Assembly (NCBI RefSeq): GCF_000308755.1
Contig: NZ_BAGF01000054.1
Location: 1-64,000, forward strand
Source: Nocardia pneumoniae NBRC 100136
Lineage (GTDB): Bacteria > Actinomycetota > Actinomycetes > Mycobacteriales > Mycobacteriaceae
Length of the DNA: 64,000 bases
Direction of reading: 5' to 3'
A model generated the notes under the pieces. It saw only the letters and a list, made by a program, of their open reading frames with translations. It did not search any database and was not told the DNA's origin. Positions 41,082 through 49,776 of this stretch are shown in pieces. Positions within the stretch are counted from its first letter, which is position 1, and each line of letters opens with the position of its first letter. Position numbers and translations under genes: made by a program.

Positions 41082-42122
41082 TCAAGTCGACACGGTAACC
41101 GCGCCGGTCGCGTCGATCTCGGTGCGGCGGTCTCGGTCCGACGCGGTCGCCAGGACGGTCGCCAGAATGCGGCGGCCGGTCGGGAGGATGCGGACCGTCA
41201 CCGAGCCCTCGTTCGCGGCGTCCAGCTCGCGGGTGGCCGCGTCGATCACCTGCTGGCGCACCGGGGCCGGGACGCCCGCGAAACCGCCGTCATCGAGCAG
41301 AACCACTTCGACGCCACGCGAGCGGGCTCCGCGGGCGGCGCTGCTGAGCTGGTCGGTGACCAGATGCGGGGCTCGAAGACCGTCGCGCAACTCGGCTTCC
41401 AGGAGGCGGCACTGTTCCCGCTCGGCGGCGGTGAGTTCGTCGCCGTCGGCGATGCGTTCCAGGATCGGACGCGCCACCGCGTCGAGACGGGCGATCTGCC
41501 GGTTGCGTTCCCCGTTCTCCGCGGCCATGGCGGCCTCGGCCGCGGCGCGCATGGTCGCCTCCTCCCGCAGCAGGCGCAGCGAGCGCTGTGTGGGGCGCAT
41601 GATCGCCGCGAACAGCGACACTCCCGCGACCGTGGCGACCGGCACGATGGAACCGACGACCACGCCGACCCGCAGCCCGGCCACCACACCCACCACCGCG
41701 ATCACCACGCCGATGCCGAGGACGCCGAGCCACGCCGCGGCCAGCCGTCCGCGCAGCACCAGCACGGCGAGCACGTACGACGCGGCGAACGCCGTCCACA
41801 CCTGCTTCGACCAGCCGTGTTCGACGTCGAACGAGGTCAGGATCGTGGCCACCGGTCCGGCGGCGGCGACGAACACGGTCGCGGGCCACGGCAGCGGGTC
41901 GACCGGCGACGCCACGACCACCACACCGGCCAGCGCCAGCACGATCAGCGCGGCGACGGCGGCGGACAGCGGCGTTTCCGAGAAGTTCCGGACCATGTAC
42001 AGCGCGATGGTCGCCTCGAGGATGACCAGGAACAGCCAAGCCGCCCGCTCGCGCAGGCCGAGCAGATCCCGCAGCCCGAATTCGGTGTCCTGCTCAGCCA
42101 TTGCCGTGTCCTGCTCAACCAT
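41082..42122 (-). CDS. membrane protein linked to a two-component system
   Basis: A protein of about 346 residues with 5-6 membrane helices (about residues 25-190). A helical linker (REEATMRAAAEAAMAAENGERNRQIARLDAVARPILERIADGDELTAAEREQCRLLEAELRDGLRAPHL) and a C-terminal alpha-beta region resemble a histidine-kinase core without a phosphoacceptor His or clear ATP boxes. It is third in an operon after a response regulator and histidine kinase, and starts within the kinase stop region. It may be a partner or sensor for that kinase. Its start lies in a 21-base tandem duplication. Confidence 0.7.
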   Translation of the reverse strand: MVEQDTAMAEQDTEFGLRDLLGLRERAAWLFLVILEATIALYMVRNFSETPLSAAVAALIVLALAGVVVVASPVDPLPWPATVFVAAAGPVATILTSFDVEHGWSKQVWTAFAASYVLAVLVLRGRLAAAWLGVLGIGVVIAVVGVVAGLRVGVVVGSIVPVATVAGVSLFAAIMRPTQRSLRLLREEATMRAAAEAAMAAENGERNRQIARLDAVARPILERIADGDELTAAEREQCRLLEAELRDGLRAPHLVTDQLSSAARGARSRGVEVVLLDDGGFAGVPAPVRQQVIDAATRELDAANEGSVTVRILPTGRRILATVLATASDRDRRTEIDATGAVTVST

Positions 42123-42126
42123 TGCC
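42085..42126 (-). repeat. 21-bp tandem duplication covering two start codons
   Basis: Two adjacent 21-base copies (42085-42105 and 42106-42126) differ by one base and each include an ATG in frame (42101 and 42122), giving MVEQDTAMAEQDTE at the N-terminus. Either could be the true start. The duplication also spans the kinase stop codon. Confidence 0.8.
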
Positions 42127-43407
42127 ACCCCACACCAGCGTGACGGTCGTACCCTCGCCCGGCTGGGATTCCACGAACCCGGCGCCGCCCGCGAGCTGTC
42201 GCATGCGGCCCAGGATGCTCACCGAGATGCCGAGCCGATCGACGGGCACCTCGCTCAGATCGAATCCCGCACCGTCGTCGCGGAACACCACGCGGATACC
42301 GCCCGCGCTGATCGTCACGGTGACGGTCCGCACGACCTCGCGCCCCGCGACGGTGGCGTGGCGCAGACTGTTGCGCGCGGCCTCGGCGAGCGCGGCGGCG
42401 ATCGTGCTGGCGGCTTCGACCGGCAGGTGCAGATCGTCGAATCCGGTCCAGCGCCGTGCCGTGAACCGGATGCCCGGGTTCACCTCGTGCACGGCCGAGC
42501 GCAGGAATCCGATCGCGGATTGCGCGTCCAGCCGATCGGGTTCGGTGTCTCCCACCCGGCATTCGTCGAGTTGTTCCAGGGTTCGCTCGGCCTGGCGGCG
42601 CAGCACCGGCGATTCGGTCCCGGCACGCGAGGCGTCCAGCAGGGTGGACAGCACCGCGTCGTGGATCAGCGCGGCGAATCGCGCGCGTTCCCGTTCCCTG
42701 GCCGCCGCCCCCGCGACCGCCGCCGCCCGGCTGCTCTCGATCGCCGACTCCCGATCCACCCGGTCGGCCGCGGCCCTGGCGTAGATCACACACCACAGGA
42801 ACAACGCGCTGAGCCCTGCCGCCCTGGCGAAATCGCCGAGCAGCGCCAACGCGGTGGTCTCGTGCAGCACGGCCAGGTTCGCCAGCGCACTGAACGCGGC
42901 GCCGACCATCAGGTACGCCACGGCGAACGGCGGACGCCACGCGAGCACGGCCGCGAGGACGCCCAACGCCAGGACGCGGTACAGCCACACCGAGGCGGCC
43001 CCCTCGGCGGCCGGTTCGGCGTACGCGAACGGCACCACGGCCATGGCGGCGAGGAAACTCACCGCCGCCGCGCCGGCGACCAGCTGGATGACGCGCGGAC
43101 CCAGGGCGATCGAGACGACCGCGAGCACCGGGAACCACCCGAAGGCCAGCACCACCTCGACGACCGTCCAGCCGACCGACACGAACCGGCTCTGGTCGGC
43201 GATCTCCGGTAGCTCGACCACCGCGGCGATCACCCCGGCGATGCCGATGGCAAGCCCCAGCCTGCGCAGGATGCGGTCGGCGGCGCCCTCGGAGGTCTTC
43301 TCGCCCGACAGCGCGACGACACCGCGGCGCCAACAGCTCGGGCGGAACCGGCCGAGCGCGAGAGAGCGGGAGTGCGACGGGGTGTCCAGCATGCTGGACG
43401 CGGTCAT
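42115..43407 (-). CDS. sensor histidine kinase, HisKA_3/NarL type
   Basis: A 430-residue membrane kinase with 6-8 hydrophobic helices (about residues 45-215). The phosphoacceptor helix contains H249 in RFAALIHDAVLSTLLDAS. The ATPase domain has the N box AALAEAARNSLRHA, G1 VVFRDDGAGFD and G2 GEGTTVTLVWGG. The ATG at 43407 overlaps the response-regulator stop (ATGA), which fixes the start; the frame extends to 43677. The inducing signal is unknown. Confidence 0.88.
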   Translation of the reverse strand: MTASSMLDTPSHSRSLALGRFRPSCWRRGVVALSGEKTSEGAADRILRRLGLAIGIAGVIAAVVELPEIADQSRFVSVGWTVVEVVLAFGWFPVLAVVSIALGPRVIQLVAGAAAVSFLAAMAVVPFAYAEPAAEGAASVWLYRVLALGVLAAVLAWRPPFAVAYLMVGAAFSALANLAVLHETTALALLGDFARAAGLSALFLWCVIYARAAADRVDRESAIESSRAAAVAGAAARERERARFAALIHDAVLSTLLDASRAGTESPVLRRQAERTLEQLDECRVGDTEPDRLDAQSAIGFLRSAVHEVNPGIRFTARRWTGFDDLHLPVEAASTIAAALAEAARNSLRHATVAGREVVRTVTVTISAGGIRVVFRDDGAGFDLSEVPVDRLGISVSILGRMRQLAGGAGFVESQPGEGTTVTLVWGGNG

Positions 43408-44090
43408 CCGCGCGGATGCCGCTCGGGAACCGGAAGCCATCCGTCCTCCACCGCCCGCTTGTACAGGTCGGTCTTGGTCGGCGCCGGACGACCGGCGTCG
43501 GCGTACTTCTGGCGGATCCGGCCGAGATAGTCGTTGACCGTCTGCTCGGACAGACCGGTCAATCGCGCGACCCGGGAGGCTTTCTCGCCGGACGCGTACA
43601 ACGTGAGCACTTCCTCTTGCCGCGGGCTCAGACCCACGTCGGACAGTTGCGGGTCGCCGTCGATGGCGGCCGCCCAATCGGTGGTGACCACCTGTTCGCC
43701 GGACGCGGCCCGGCGCACCGCCGCGACGACGGTCGGCACGTCCTCGGATTTACGCACGACGCCGAGCACACCGGCACGCGCGGCCGAGCGCACCAGGAAG
43801 GCGTTGTCCGCCCCGGTGAAGACCAAGACCTCGATGCCGCGGGCCCGCAGGGCGCGCACGTTGTCCTCGGGCGAGGAGCCGTCGGCCAACCGCAGATCCA
43901 GCACCACCAGATCCAGTGGCGCCGCGCCGTCCGCGGCGGCGAGCAGTTCCGGCACGGTACCCGCGGTCAGGACCAGATCGAGGTCGGTTTCCGGCGCAAG
44001 CATCGCGGCGAGACCGATCGCGACCGATTCGTGGTCTTCCACCAATCCGATCCGGCGCGGCGCGTTCTCGCCCCCTTCGGCCCACGTCAC
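43404..44090 (-). CDS. LuxR-type response regulator
   Basis: A 228-residue regulator. The receiver has acidic E18-D19 (LVEDHESVAIG), phosphoacceptor D65 (LVVLDLRL) and a conserved Lys (VRKSED). The C-terminal LuxR helix-turn-helix is LSPRQEEVLTLYASGEKASRVARLTGLSEQTVNDYLGRIRQKY. The GTG at 44090 has GGGAGA a few bases upstream; a GTG at 44117 (MSELGWESQ) is also possible. It is first in the operon with the kinase and membrane protein. Confidence 0.88.
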   Translation of the reverse strand: MTWAEGGENAPRRIGLVEDHESVAIGLAAMLAPETDLDLVLTAGTVPELLAAADGAAPLDLVVLDLRLADGSSPEDNVRALRARGIEVLVFTGADNAFLVRSAARAGVLGVVRKSEDVPTVVAAVRRAASGEQVVTTDWAAAIDGDPQLSDVGLSPRQEEVLTLYASGEKASRVARLTGLSEQTVNDYLGRIRQKYADAGRPAPTKTDLYKRAVEDGWLPVPERHPRG

Positions 44091-44197
44091 CTGACTCTCC
44101 CATCCGAGCTCACTCACAACCCCACCGGAACAACAGCCAAGCCAGTATGCCGGTCCCTGGTGCGGAATGGTCAGACACCAGAAATCGGGGGACGCTG

Positions 44198-44650
44198 TCA
44201 CTCCATGAGTCCAGCGGCCAGCGTCGCGCCGAGTTCCCAGCACCGCTGCAGGTCCTCCTTGGCGGGCGGACCGGACACCACCACGACGGGGGCTGCCTGC
44301 TCCCAGCCCAGTCCGGTGGTCACGCTGACCACGCCGCGCTCGGCGCCCTCGGTGCCTTCGTTCCCGTGCAGGTACAGCCCGTATGGGCGACCCCTGGTGG
44401 AATCGAGGCACGGATAGTAGAACGTGTCGAACGCGTGCTTGAGCGCACCGCTCATGTATCCGAGATTGGCGGGGCTGCCGAGCAGGTACCCGTCGGCGGC
44501 CAGCACGTCGGACGCGGTGACGGCCAGTGCGGCGCGGCGTACGACCTGCACGCCTTCGATCTCGGGGTCGGCGGCCCCGGAGACGACGGCCTCGAACATC
44601 GCCTGCATGTGCGGGGACGGCGTGTGATGGATGATCAGCAACCGGGCCAC
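44198..44650 (-). CDS. flavodoxin-like/NADPH-dependent FMN reductase family protein
   Basis: A 150-residue protein with a flavodoxin fold: LLIIHHTPSPHMQAMFEAVVSGA (phosphate-binding turn), VLAADGYLLGSPANLGYMSGALKHAFDTFYY and GLYLHGNEGTEGAERGVVSVTTGLGWEQAAP. The start is GTG at 44650. Matches the M. tuberculosis gene Rv2771c by position beside Rv2772c and dapB. The redox partner is unknown. Confidence 0.85.
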   Translation of the reverse strand: MARLLIIHHTPSPHMQAMFEAVVSGAADPEIEGVQVVRRAALAVTASDVLAADGYLLGSPANLGYMSGALKHAFDTFYYPCLDSTRGRPYGLYLHGNEGTEGAERGVVSVTTGLGWEQAAPVVVVSGPPAKEDLQRCWELGATLAAGLME

Positions 44651-44678
44651 CCTGCGATCGTATCGGCCGCCGCGGTGC

Positions 44679-45179
44679 TCAGGTGTTGTCGCGCTCGTGC
44701 CGTTCCAGCGCGACCGCGCGGCGCATGGTCTCGCGGGCTCGGGTCCGGTCACCCGCGTAGTCGTAGGCCCGCGCCAGTCGGTAGGAGATCCGCCAGTTGT
44801 CCGGATCGGCTTCCCATTCGGCCTTGACCTTCGCGAACAGTTCGTCGGCGGCCGCACGCTCGATGCGGCCGGACGGAAGGCGCGGCAGCTGTTCGGTGTC
44901 CAGCTCGAGACCTTCGTCGTGGATACGCCGGGCCAGATGCTGATGCGCCAGCGCCGCGCGCACGGTGGCCGCGACGATCCAGACGCCGAGCAGCGGCAGG
45001 ATCAGCACGCCGACACCGATGACGATCGCCGCCACGTCACCGGAACCGATCAGGCTGAACGCGATCCGGCCGAGCAGCAGGAAGTAAAACCCGAGCACCA
45101 GCACGAGCGCCGCGATCAACGCGACGACCTTGACGACCTCCGCGCCGCCCTTCGGCTCGACCGGTTCCGCGCTGCTCAC
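44679..45179 (-). CDS. membrane protein with a short helical repeat tail
   Basis: A 166-residue protein with two membrane helices (KVVALIAALVLVLGFYFLLLGRIAFSLIG; AAIVIGVGVLILPLLGVWIVAATV) and a cytoplasmic tail (ADELFAKVKAEWEADPDNWRISYRLARAYDYAGDRTRARETMRRAVALE) that looks like a TPR-type unit. It matches Rv2772c by position next to dapB. Function unknown. Confidence 0.8.
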   Translation of the reverse strand: MSSAEPVEPKGGAEVVKVVALIAALVLVLGFYFLLLGRIAFSLIGSGDVAAIVIGVGVLILPLLGVWIVAATVRAALAHQHLARRIHDEGLELDTEQLPRLPSGRIERAAADELFAKVKAEWEADPDNWRISYRLARAYDYAGDRTRARETMRRAVALERHERDNT

Positions 45180-45255
45180 GACCGCTCCCGGCCGGGTCTC
45201 GGTTCCGCCGCGCGCAACCGCGCCCGGTGTCCTCGGATCACTCGCCGACGCTCGT

Positions 45256-46002
45256 TCACAGGTCCAGGAACGGATCGAGCCCGACGGTCAGGCCGGGACG
45301 GTTCGCGATTTCCCGTACGCCGAGCAGCACACCGGGCGCGAAGGACGAGCGGTCGATCGAGTCGTGCCGGATGGTGAGGGTCTCGCCCTGGGTGCCGAAC
45401 AGCACCTCCTGGTGGGCGACGAGCCCCGCCAGACGCACCGAGTGCACCCGCACCCCGTCCACGTCGGCGCCGCGCGCGCCCTCGAGCTCGGTGGTCGTCG
45501 CGTCGGGACTGCCGCCCCGACCCGCCTTGTCCCTGGCCGCGGCGATCAGTCCGGCGGTGCGGTAAGCGGTGCCGGAGGGCGCGTCCGCCTTGTTCGGGTG
45601 GTGCAGCTCGATGACTTCGACCGAGTCGAAGAACCGGGCGGCCTGCTCGGCGAAACGCATGGACAGCACCGCGCCGATGGCGAAGTTCGGTGCGATCAGC
45701 ACGCCGACGTCCGGATGTCCGGCCAGCCAGCCGCGCACCTCGGCCAGGCGGGACTCGTCGAATCCCGTGGTGCCGACCACCGCGTGAATACCGTGCTCCA
45801 CCAGGAACTTCAGGTTGCCCATCACGACGTCGGGATGAGTGAAGTCGACGACCACCTGCGTCCGGGCCGCGGTGAACAGGTCGAGCGAATCGCCCTTGTC
45901 GACTTCCGCGACCAATTCCAGGTCATCCGCCGCCGTCACCGCCGCGCAGATCGCCTGCCCGACTTTGCCACGCGCCCCGAGCACTCCGACCCGAATGGTC
46001 AC
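45256..46002 (-). CDS. dapB: 4-hydroxy-tetrahydrodipicolinate reductase
   Basis: A 248-residue enzyme reducing the DapA product with NAD(P)H. The nucleotide fold begins VTIRVGVLGARGKVGQAIC (GxxGxxG), and the catalytic motif is ELHHPNKADAPSGTA. The start is GTG at 46002, with GAGGAGG upstream. The order Rv2771c, Rv2772c, dapB is as in M. tuberculosis. With dapA in this window, the two first committed lysine/DAP genes are about 7 kb apart. Confidence 0.95.
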   Translation of the reverse strand: MTIRVGVLGARGKVGQAICAAVTAADDLELVAEVDKGDSLDLFTAARTQVVVDFTHPDVVMGNLKFLVEHGIHAVVGTTGFDESRLAEVRGWLAGHPDVGVLIAPNFAIGAVLSMRFAEQAARFFDSVEVIELHHPNKADAPSGTAYRTAGLIAAARDKAGRGGSPDATTTELEGARGADVDGVRVHSVRLAGLVAHQEVLFGTQGETLTIRHDSIDRSSFAPGVLLGVREIANRPGLTVGLDPFLDL

Positions 46003-46136
46003 CGCACCTCCTCGTTCCGCTTCGGTCGGTGTCAGCCTAGTGTGCGCCGCCGAACGAGATCCGCCCGCAGCCCCCGCACCGCGCCGAACGAACCCGAGAC
46101 AGCCGCCGCGGCGAGGCAGCCGCGGATCGAGCGCGC

Positions 46137-46574
46137 CTACGCCCGGCCGCCGATCTCCGCAGTCGGCGCGCCAGCCAGGTTCGCCGCCATTCGTCGCAGC
46201 ATCCGCATGGTTTCGGCGAACTGCTCGTCGGTGATCCCGTCGGCCATCTGCCGCCTGCGCTCGCTGATCCGGACCCAGGCCTGGTCGTGTGTCGCTCGTC
46301 CCGCCTCGGTCAGCGAGAGCACGCCCGCGTCCTCGGAGACCAGCCGGTTGTCGAGGAGGTCGGCCAGTTCGGTGGGCCATTCGGCGTCGTCGGTCCAGAA
46401 GGTGTCGAGCGCGTCGCGGATGTCGTCGGCGCGCTGTGGCCCGTCGGCGAGTGAGTGCAGTACCTGCCAGCGTCTGCGGCTGAGTTCGCCCGCGGCGAGA
46501 TCCTCGTCGAAACGCTGGTTGATCAACCGGTCGAGTTCCACGAGCCAGTACCCGATTCCACGCTGGATAGCCAT
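46137..46574 (-). CDS. MarR/winged-helix family regulator
   Basis: A 145-residue winged-helix protein (MAIQRGIGYWLVELDRLINQRFDEDLAAGELSRRRWQVLHSLADGPQRADDIRDALDTFW...). It lacks some MarR consensus but has the helical dimer ends and an HTH near residues 35-75. AAAGGAG precedes the ATG at 46574. It is divergent from another MarR-like gene with a 75-base AT-rich gap. Confidence 0.75.
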   Translation of the reverse strand: MAIQRGIGYWLVELDRLINQRFDEDLAAGELSRRRWQVLHSLADGPQRADDIRDALDTFWTDDAEWPTELADLLDNRLVSEDAGVLSLTEAGRATHDQAWVRISERRRQMADGITDEQFAETMRMLRRMAANLAGAPTAEIGGRA

Positions 46575-46605
46575 CACAGCTCCTTTGTATATAAATGTAC
46601 AACTG

Positions 46606-46621
46606 CATGTATTATTACATG
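46606..46621. promoter_or_regulatory. operator palindrome between two MarR genes
   Basis: CATGTATTATTACATG, a perfect 16-bp palindrome, in an AT-rich gap. A second, TGTATATAAATGTACA-like, repeat (TGTA, 8 bases, TACA; 46586-46601) is alongside. Either regulator could bind here and control both genes. Confidence 0.65.
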
Positions 46622-46649
46622 TATTGATCGGGCATGGCAGGCTGAGTGC

Positions 46650-47084
46650 ATGGACGAGCACGACGCGACCACCATCGCCGTGGAGGCGGCCATGGTCCGG
46701 ATCCGGCGCAGGCAGACGCGCGGAGCGCTCAGCGACGGCGCGATTCCGGTCGCCGTGTCCCGCGTGCTCGATGCCGTTGCCGATGGCGCCGCCGACACGG
46801 TCGGCGCGCTCGCTCCGGCTCTCGGTGTCGATCAACCCCGCGCGAGTCGCCTGGTCGCCCAGGCGGTCTCGTCCGGGCTGCTGGAACGGGTCGCCGATCA
46901 GCGCGACGGACGGCGCGCGGTCCTGCGCCTGACCCCCGCCGGACGCGACGCCGTCGCCACCGCCAAGGCGGGGCGTCGTGCGGCCATGGCCGCCGCCATG
47001 GCGGACTGGACCCCCACCGAGCGCGCCGACTTCGCCCGGCTGCTCGAACGATTCGTCGACGCGATGGACCGATCCGCCGAGTGA
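46650..47084 (+). CDS. MarR family regulator
   Basis: A 144-residue MarR-type protein: DAVADGAADTVGALAPALGVDQPRASRLVAQAVSSGLLERVADQRDGRRAVLRLTPAGRDAV, the wing-bearing DNA-binding core. The ATG at 46650 fits the family; the frame extends to 46455 through the other gene's promoter. It is divergent from a second winged-helix gene, with a palindrome between. Confidence 0.85.
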   Translation: MDEHDATTIAVEAAMVRIRRRQTRGALSDGAIPVAVSRVLDAVADGAADTVGALAPALGVDQPRASRLVAQAVSSGLLERVADQRDGRRAVLRLTPAGRDAVATAKAGRRAAMAAAMADWTPTERADFARLLERFVDAMDRSAE

Positions 47085-47112
47085 ACGGAGACACCGGGCC
47101 GGACGCGTCGCC

Positions 47113-48225
47113 TCAGTCGAAGACGATCACCTGACGCAGGGCGTGGCCAGCGGCGAGTTCGTCCATGGCGCGGTTGATGTCGTCGAGACCCACCCGCGCG
47201 GAGACCAGCCGCTCCACCGGCAGACGTCCCGACCGCCACATGCGGACATATTCGGGAATGTCGCGGGAAGGCACGGCGGAACCGAGGTAACTGCCGACGA
47301 TCGAACGCCCCTGCGCGACCAGCGCCAGCGGCGAAATGCTCGCACGGGCATCGGGAGCCGGGAGTCCGACGGTGACCGTGGTGCCGCCGGGCGCGGTCGC
47401 GGCGACCGCGGTCTCGAAGGCGCGAATATTGCCCGCGGCTTCGACCACCACTTCGGCCTGCACGCCGAGCTCGGCGACCTCGGCCGGGGTGTACACCGCG
47501 TGCGCTCCCAATTCCCGTGCGAGAGCGAGCTTGGCGGGCACGGTGTCCACCGCGATGACTTCGTGGCCCTCCGCGGCCAGCGACACCGCGACCAGGACCG
47601 CCGCCATGCCGACACCGCCGAGACCGACGACCATGATCCGGTCGCCGATGCCCGGCTTCGCCGAATTCAGCAGGGCGCCACCACCGGTCAGCACCGCGCA
47701 GCCCAGCACGGCCGCGACTTCGGGGGGCACGTCGTCGTCGACCGGGACCACCGACCTGCGATCCACCACCGCGTGCGTGGCGAAGGCGGACACGCCCAGA
47801 TGGTGGTGCACTTCGGCGCCGTCGCGGAGCAACCGCCTTCCCCCGCCGAGCAGTTCACCCGCGTTGTTGGCGATGCTGCCCGGCACGCAAGGGGTGCGTC
47901 CCTCGGTCGCGCAGCCCGCGCATTCGCCGCAGCGGGGCAAGAACGTCATCACGACACGCTGCCCGGCCGCGATATCACTGTCGCCGGGGCCGACCGACTC
48001 GACCCGTCCCGCGGCCTCGTGTCCGAGCAGCATCGGTACCGGCCGCACGCGGTTGCCGTCCACCACAGACAGGTCGGAATGGCACAGCCCCGCGGCCTCG
48101 ATCCGGACCAGCAGCTCCCCTGGGCCCGGTTCGCGCAGGTCCAGATCGCACACCGTGATCGGTGTCGATTCGGCGAACGGCGCAGGCGCCGCGATCCGCT
48201 CCAGTACCGCGCCACGAATCCTCAT
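47113..48225 (-). CDS. zinc-dependent alcohol dehydrogenase
   Basis: A 370-residue medium-chain dehydrogenase. Catalytic zinc residues are in GLCHSDLSVVDG and GHEAAGRVESVG; the structural zinc set is CGECAGCATEGRTPC. The NAD-binding part is VVGLGGVGMAAVLVAVSLA. The layout and length (about 370, with an insert before the Rossmann fold) suit the class III/formaldehyde-dehydrogenase-like group. The substrate is unknown. Start at 48225. Confidence 0.88.
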   Translation of the reverse strand: MRIRGAVLERIAAPAPFAESTPITVCDLDLREPGPGELLVRIEAAGLCHSDLSVVDGNRVRPVPMLLGHEAAGRVESVGPGDSDIAAGQRVVMTFLPRCGECAGCATEGRTPCVPGSIANNAGELLGGGRRLLRDGAEVHHHLGVSAFATHAVVDRRSVVPVDDDVPPEVAAVLGCAVLTGGGALLNSAKPGIGDRIMVVGLGGVGMAAVLVAVSLAAEGHEVIAVDTVPAKLALARELGAHAVYTPAEVAELGVQAEVVVEAAGNIRAFETAVAATAPGGTTVTVGLPAPDARASISPLALVAQGRSIVGSYLGSAVPSRDIPEYVRMWRSGRLPVERLVSARVGLDDINRAMDELAAGHALRQVIVFD

Positions 48226-48371
48226 TCGGCCGAGTCTAGTTCGCAGCGCTGTGCCGACACTGGCGGCTTCCACGAGTCGGTGCTATCTTCGCCGATCGTG
48301 ACGGTGCTCCCGTTGGCCGCCTTGTACCGAGCCCGGGGTCGGGATCGTCACGACTCAGAGGAGCAATTCCA

Positions 48372-48761
48372 CTGTCCGTACAGTTCAACCACACCATTGT
48401 CGGTTGCCACGACAACCGCGAGTCCGCCGAATTCTGGGCCGACATCCTGGGCCTGGAAGTAGGAACACCGTGGGGGCCGTTCATTCCGGTCTCTGTCGCC
48501 AACGGCGTCACCTTCGATTTCGCGAACGTGCCGCCCGGTATCGGCGAAATTCAGCCCCAGCATTACGCGTTCCTGATCTCCGAGGCCGAGTTCGACGCGG
48601 CCTACGCCAAGATCCAGCGCTATCGGCTGGATCATTGGGCCGATCCACGCCAGCAGCGTCCCGGCGAGATCAATCACAACGACGGCGGGCGCGGCGTGTA
48701 CTTCCTCGACCCCAGTGGTCATTACCTGGAGTTGATCACCGTCCCGTACGGCGGTTTTTGA
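48372..48761 (+). CDS. VOC-superfamily protein with a CTG start
   Basis: A 129-residue protein, read as MSVQFNHTIVGCHDNRESAEFWADILGLEVGTPWGPFIPV... with metal-type residues at H7, in QHYAFLISEAEFD and in PSGHYLELITVP. No ATG, GTG or TTG is in frame ahead of residue ~53, although the coding sequence clearly extends to residue 1 of the family. A CTG at 48372 stands 8 bases after GAGGAG (48358-48363). The first automatic start (48528) would cut the fold in half. It is likely a fosfomycin-type or dioxygenase-fold enzyme of unknown role. Confidence 0.8.
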   Translation: MSVQFNHTIVGCHDNRESAEFWADILGLEVGTPWGPFIPVSVANGVTFDFANVPPGIGEIQPQHYAFLISEAEFDAAYAKIQRYRLDHWADPRQQRPGEINHNDGGRGVYFLDPSGHYLELITVPYGGF

Positions 48762-48775
48762 TTCCGCTGGATACG

Positions 48776-49177
48776 ATGCCGCGCATGGGTGTCGATCTGG
48801 TCGGGGTGGTCGAGCGGTTGCATGCCGACCTCGCGACGTGGCTGGGGTCGCAGGCGCCGGTCGAGGTGTTCGAGCGGTTCGCGGCGGCGCAGCACGAGCG
48901 GTTCTCCATGGTGACGACCGGCGGTGAAGTGCTGGGCCGGAGCGAGCTGATCGCCGGATTACGCGCGGCCGGAAACGGGGTGCCGGGGCTGCGGATCGAG
49001 GTATCCGACGTCGAGGAACTCCTGCGGTCGGAGAGCGTGGCGGTGGTTCGTTTCCTGGAGACGCACCGGGCGGCCGAAGGCGTGACGCGGCGCTGGGTTA
49101 CCGCGGTGCTGGTCATCGATGACCCGGACGGCGTGCGCTGGCTGACCGTGCAGGAAACCGAAGCGCCGGTCGGCTGA
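48776..49177 (+). CDS. NTF2-like protein (DUF4440 type)
   Basis: A protein of about 133 residues, MGVDLVGVVERLHADLATWLGSQAPVEVFERFAAAQHERFSMVTTGGEVLGRSELIAGL..., ending with VLVIDDPDGVRWLTVQETEAP. This fits the SnoaL/DUF4440 cone fold. Starts at 48776 and 48785 are possible; no strong ribosome site is seen. It follows the VOC gene by 14 bases. Confidence 0.7.
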   Translation: MPRMGVDLVGVVERLHADLATWLGSQAPVEVFERFAAAQHERFSMVTTGGEVLGRSELIAGLRAAGNGVPGLRIEVSDVEELLRSESVAVVRFLETHRAAEGVTRRWVTAVLVIDDPDGVRWLTVQETEAPVG

Positions 49178-49325
49178 CCGCGCGCGTCACCCCACCATCC
49201 CCGAGCACTGGGAATACTGTGCCGCGGCAGCCACACCGGTGCCGACACAATGAGGGCTTTCGGTCTCGGAATTTCCTCCCGTCGAGGACGGTCCGAGAGC
49301 ATGGGAGTCGAGGAGGTACGTTCCG

Positions 49326-49751
49326 GTGGATCGGCGGGAACGCGACGGGCTACGCTCCGCCAACAGCGGAATCCGCAACCAGGTCGACCACATTCTGGAC
49401 GCGCTCGTCGAGCAGCGCACCCACCTGACGGACCTCCACGAGAAGCTGTCGGCGGTGCGATGCACGGCTGCCTCCGCCGATGGCCTGGTGGAAGTGACCG
49501 TGGACGCCGGTGGCGTTCTCACCGATGTCCGGTTCACTCCGGCCGCCTTGCGCGGCACACCCGAACAACTGGGCCGCTCGGTCACCGAGGCGGGGCGGGA
49601 GGCGGCGCGCCTGGCCCGCGAACAGCACGCGCGGATCATCGTTCCGATCGCCGCCGAAGCCGGGTCCGTTCCCGACCTGCCCGATCTGGTTCCCGGTGCA
49701 CCGAGCTTGCGCGAGATCTGGGAACCCGCGCGTCAGGATCCGGCGCAATGA
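49326..49751 (+). CDS. YbaB/EbfC family nucleoid-associated protein
   Basis: A 141-residue protein with the YbaB pattern: helices around a central strand set (TAASADGLVEVTVDAGGVLTDVRFTPAALRGTPEQLGRSVTEAGREAARLAREQHARI). It is longer than the housekeeping copy near recR, so it is probably the accessory actinobacterial type. The GTG at 49326 follows a GAGGAGG about 10 bases upstream. DNA binding is inferred. Confidence 0.8.
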   Translation: MDRRERDGLRSANSGIRNQVDHILDALVEQRTHLTDLHEKLSAVRCTAASADGLVEVTVDAGGVLTDVRFTPAALRGTPEQLGRSVTEAGREAARLAREQHARIIVPIAAEAGSVPDLPDLVPGAPSLREIWEPARQDPAQ

Positions 49752-49776
49752 ACTGGACACGACGTCTCTGACAGTG

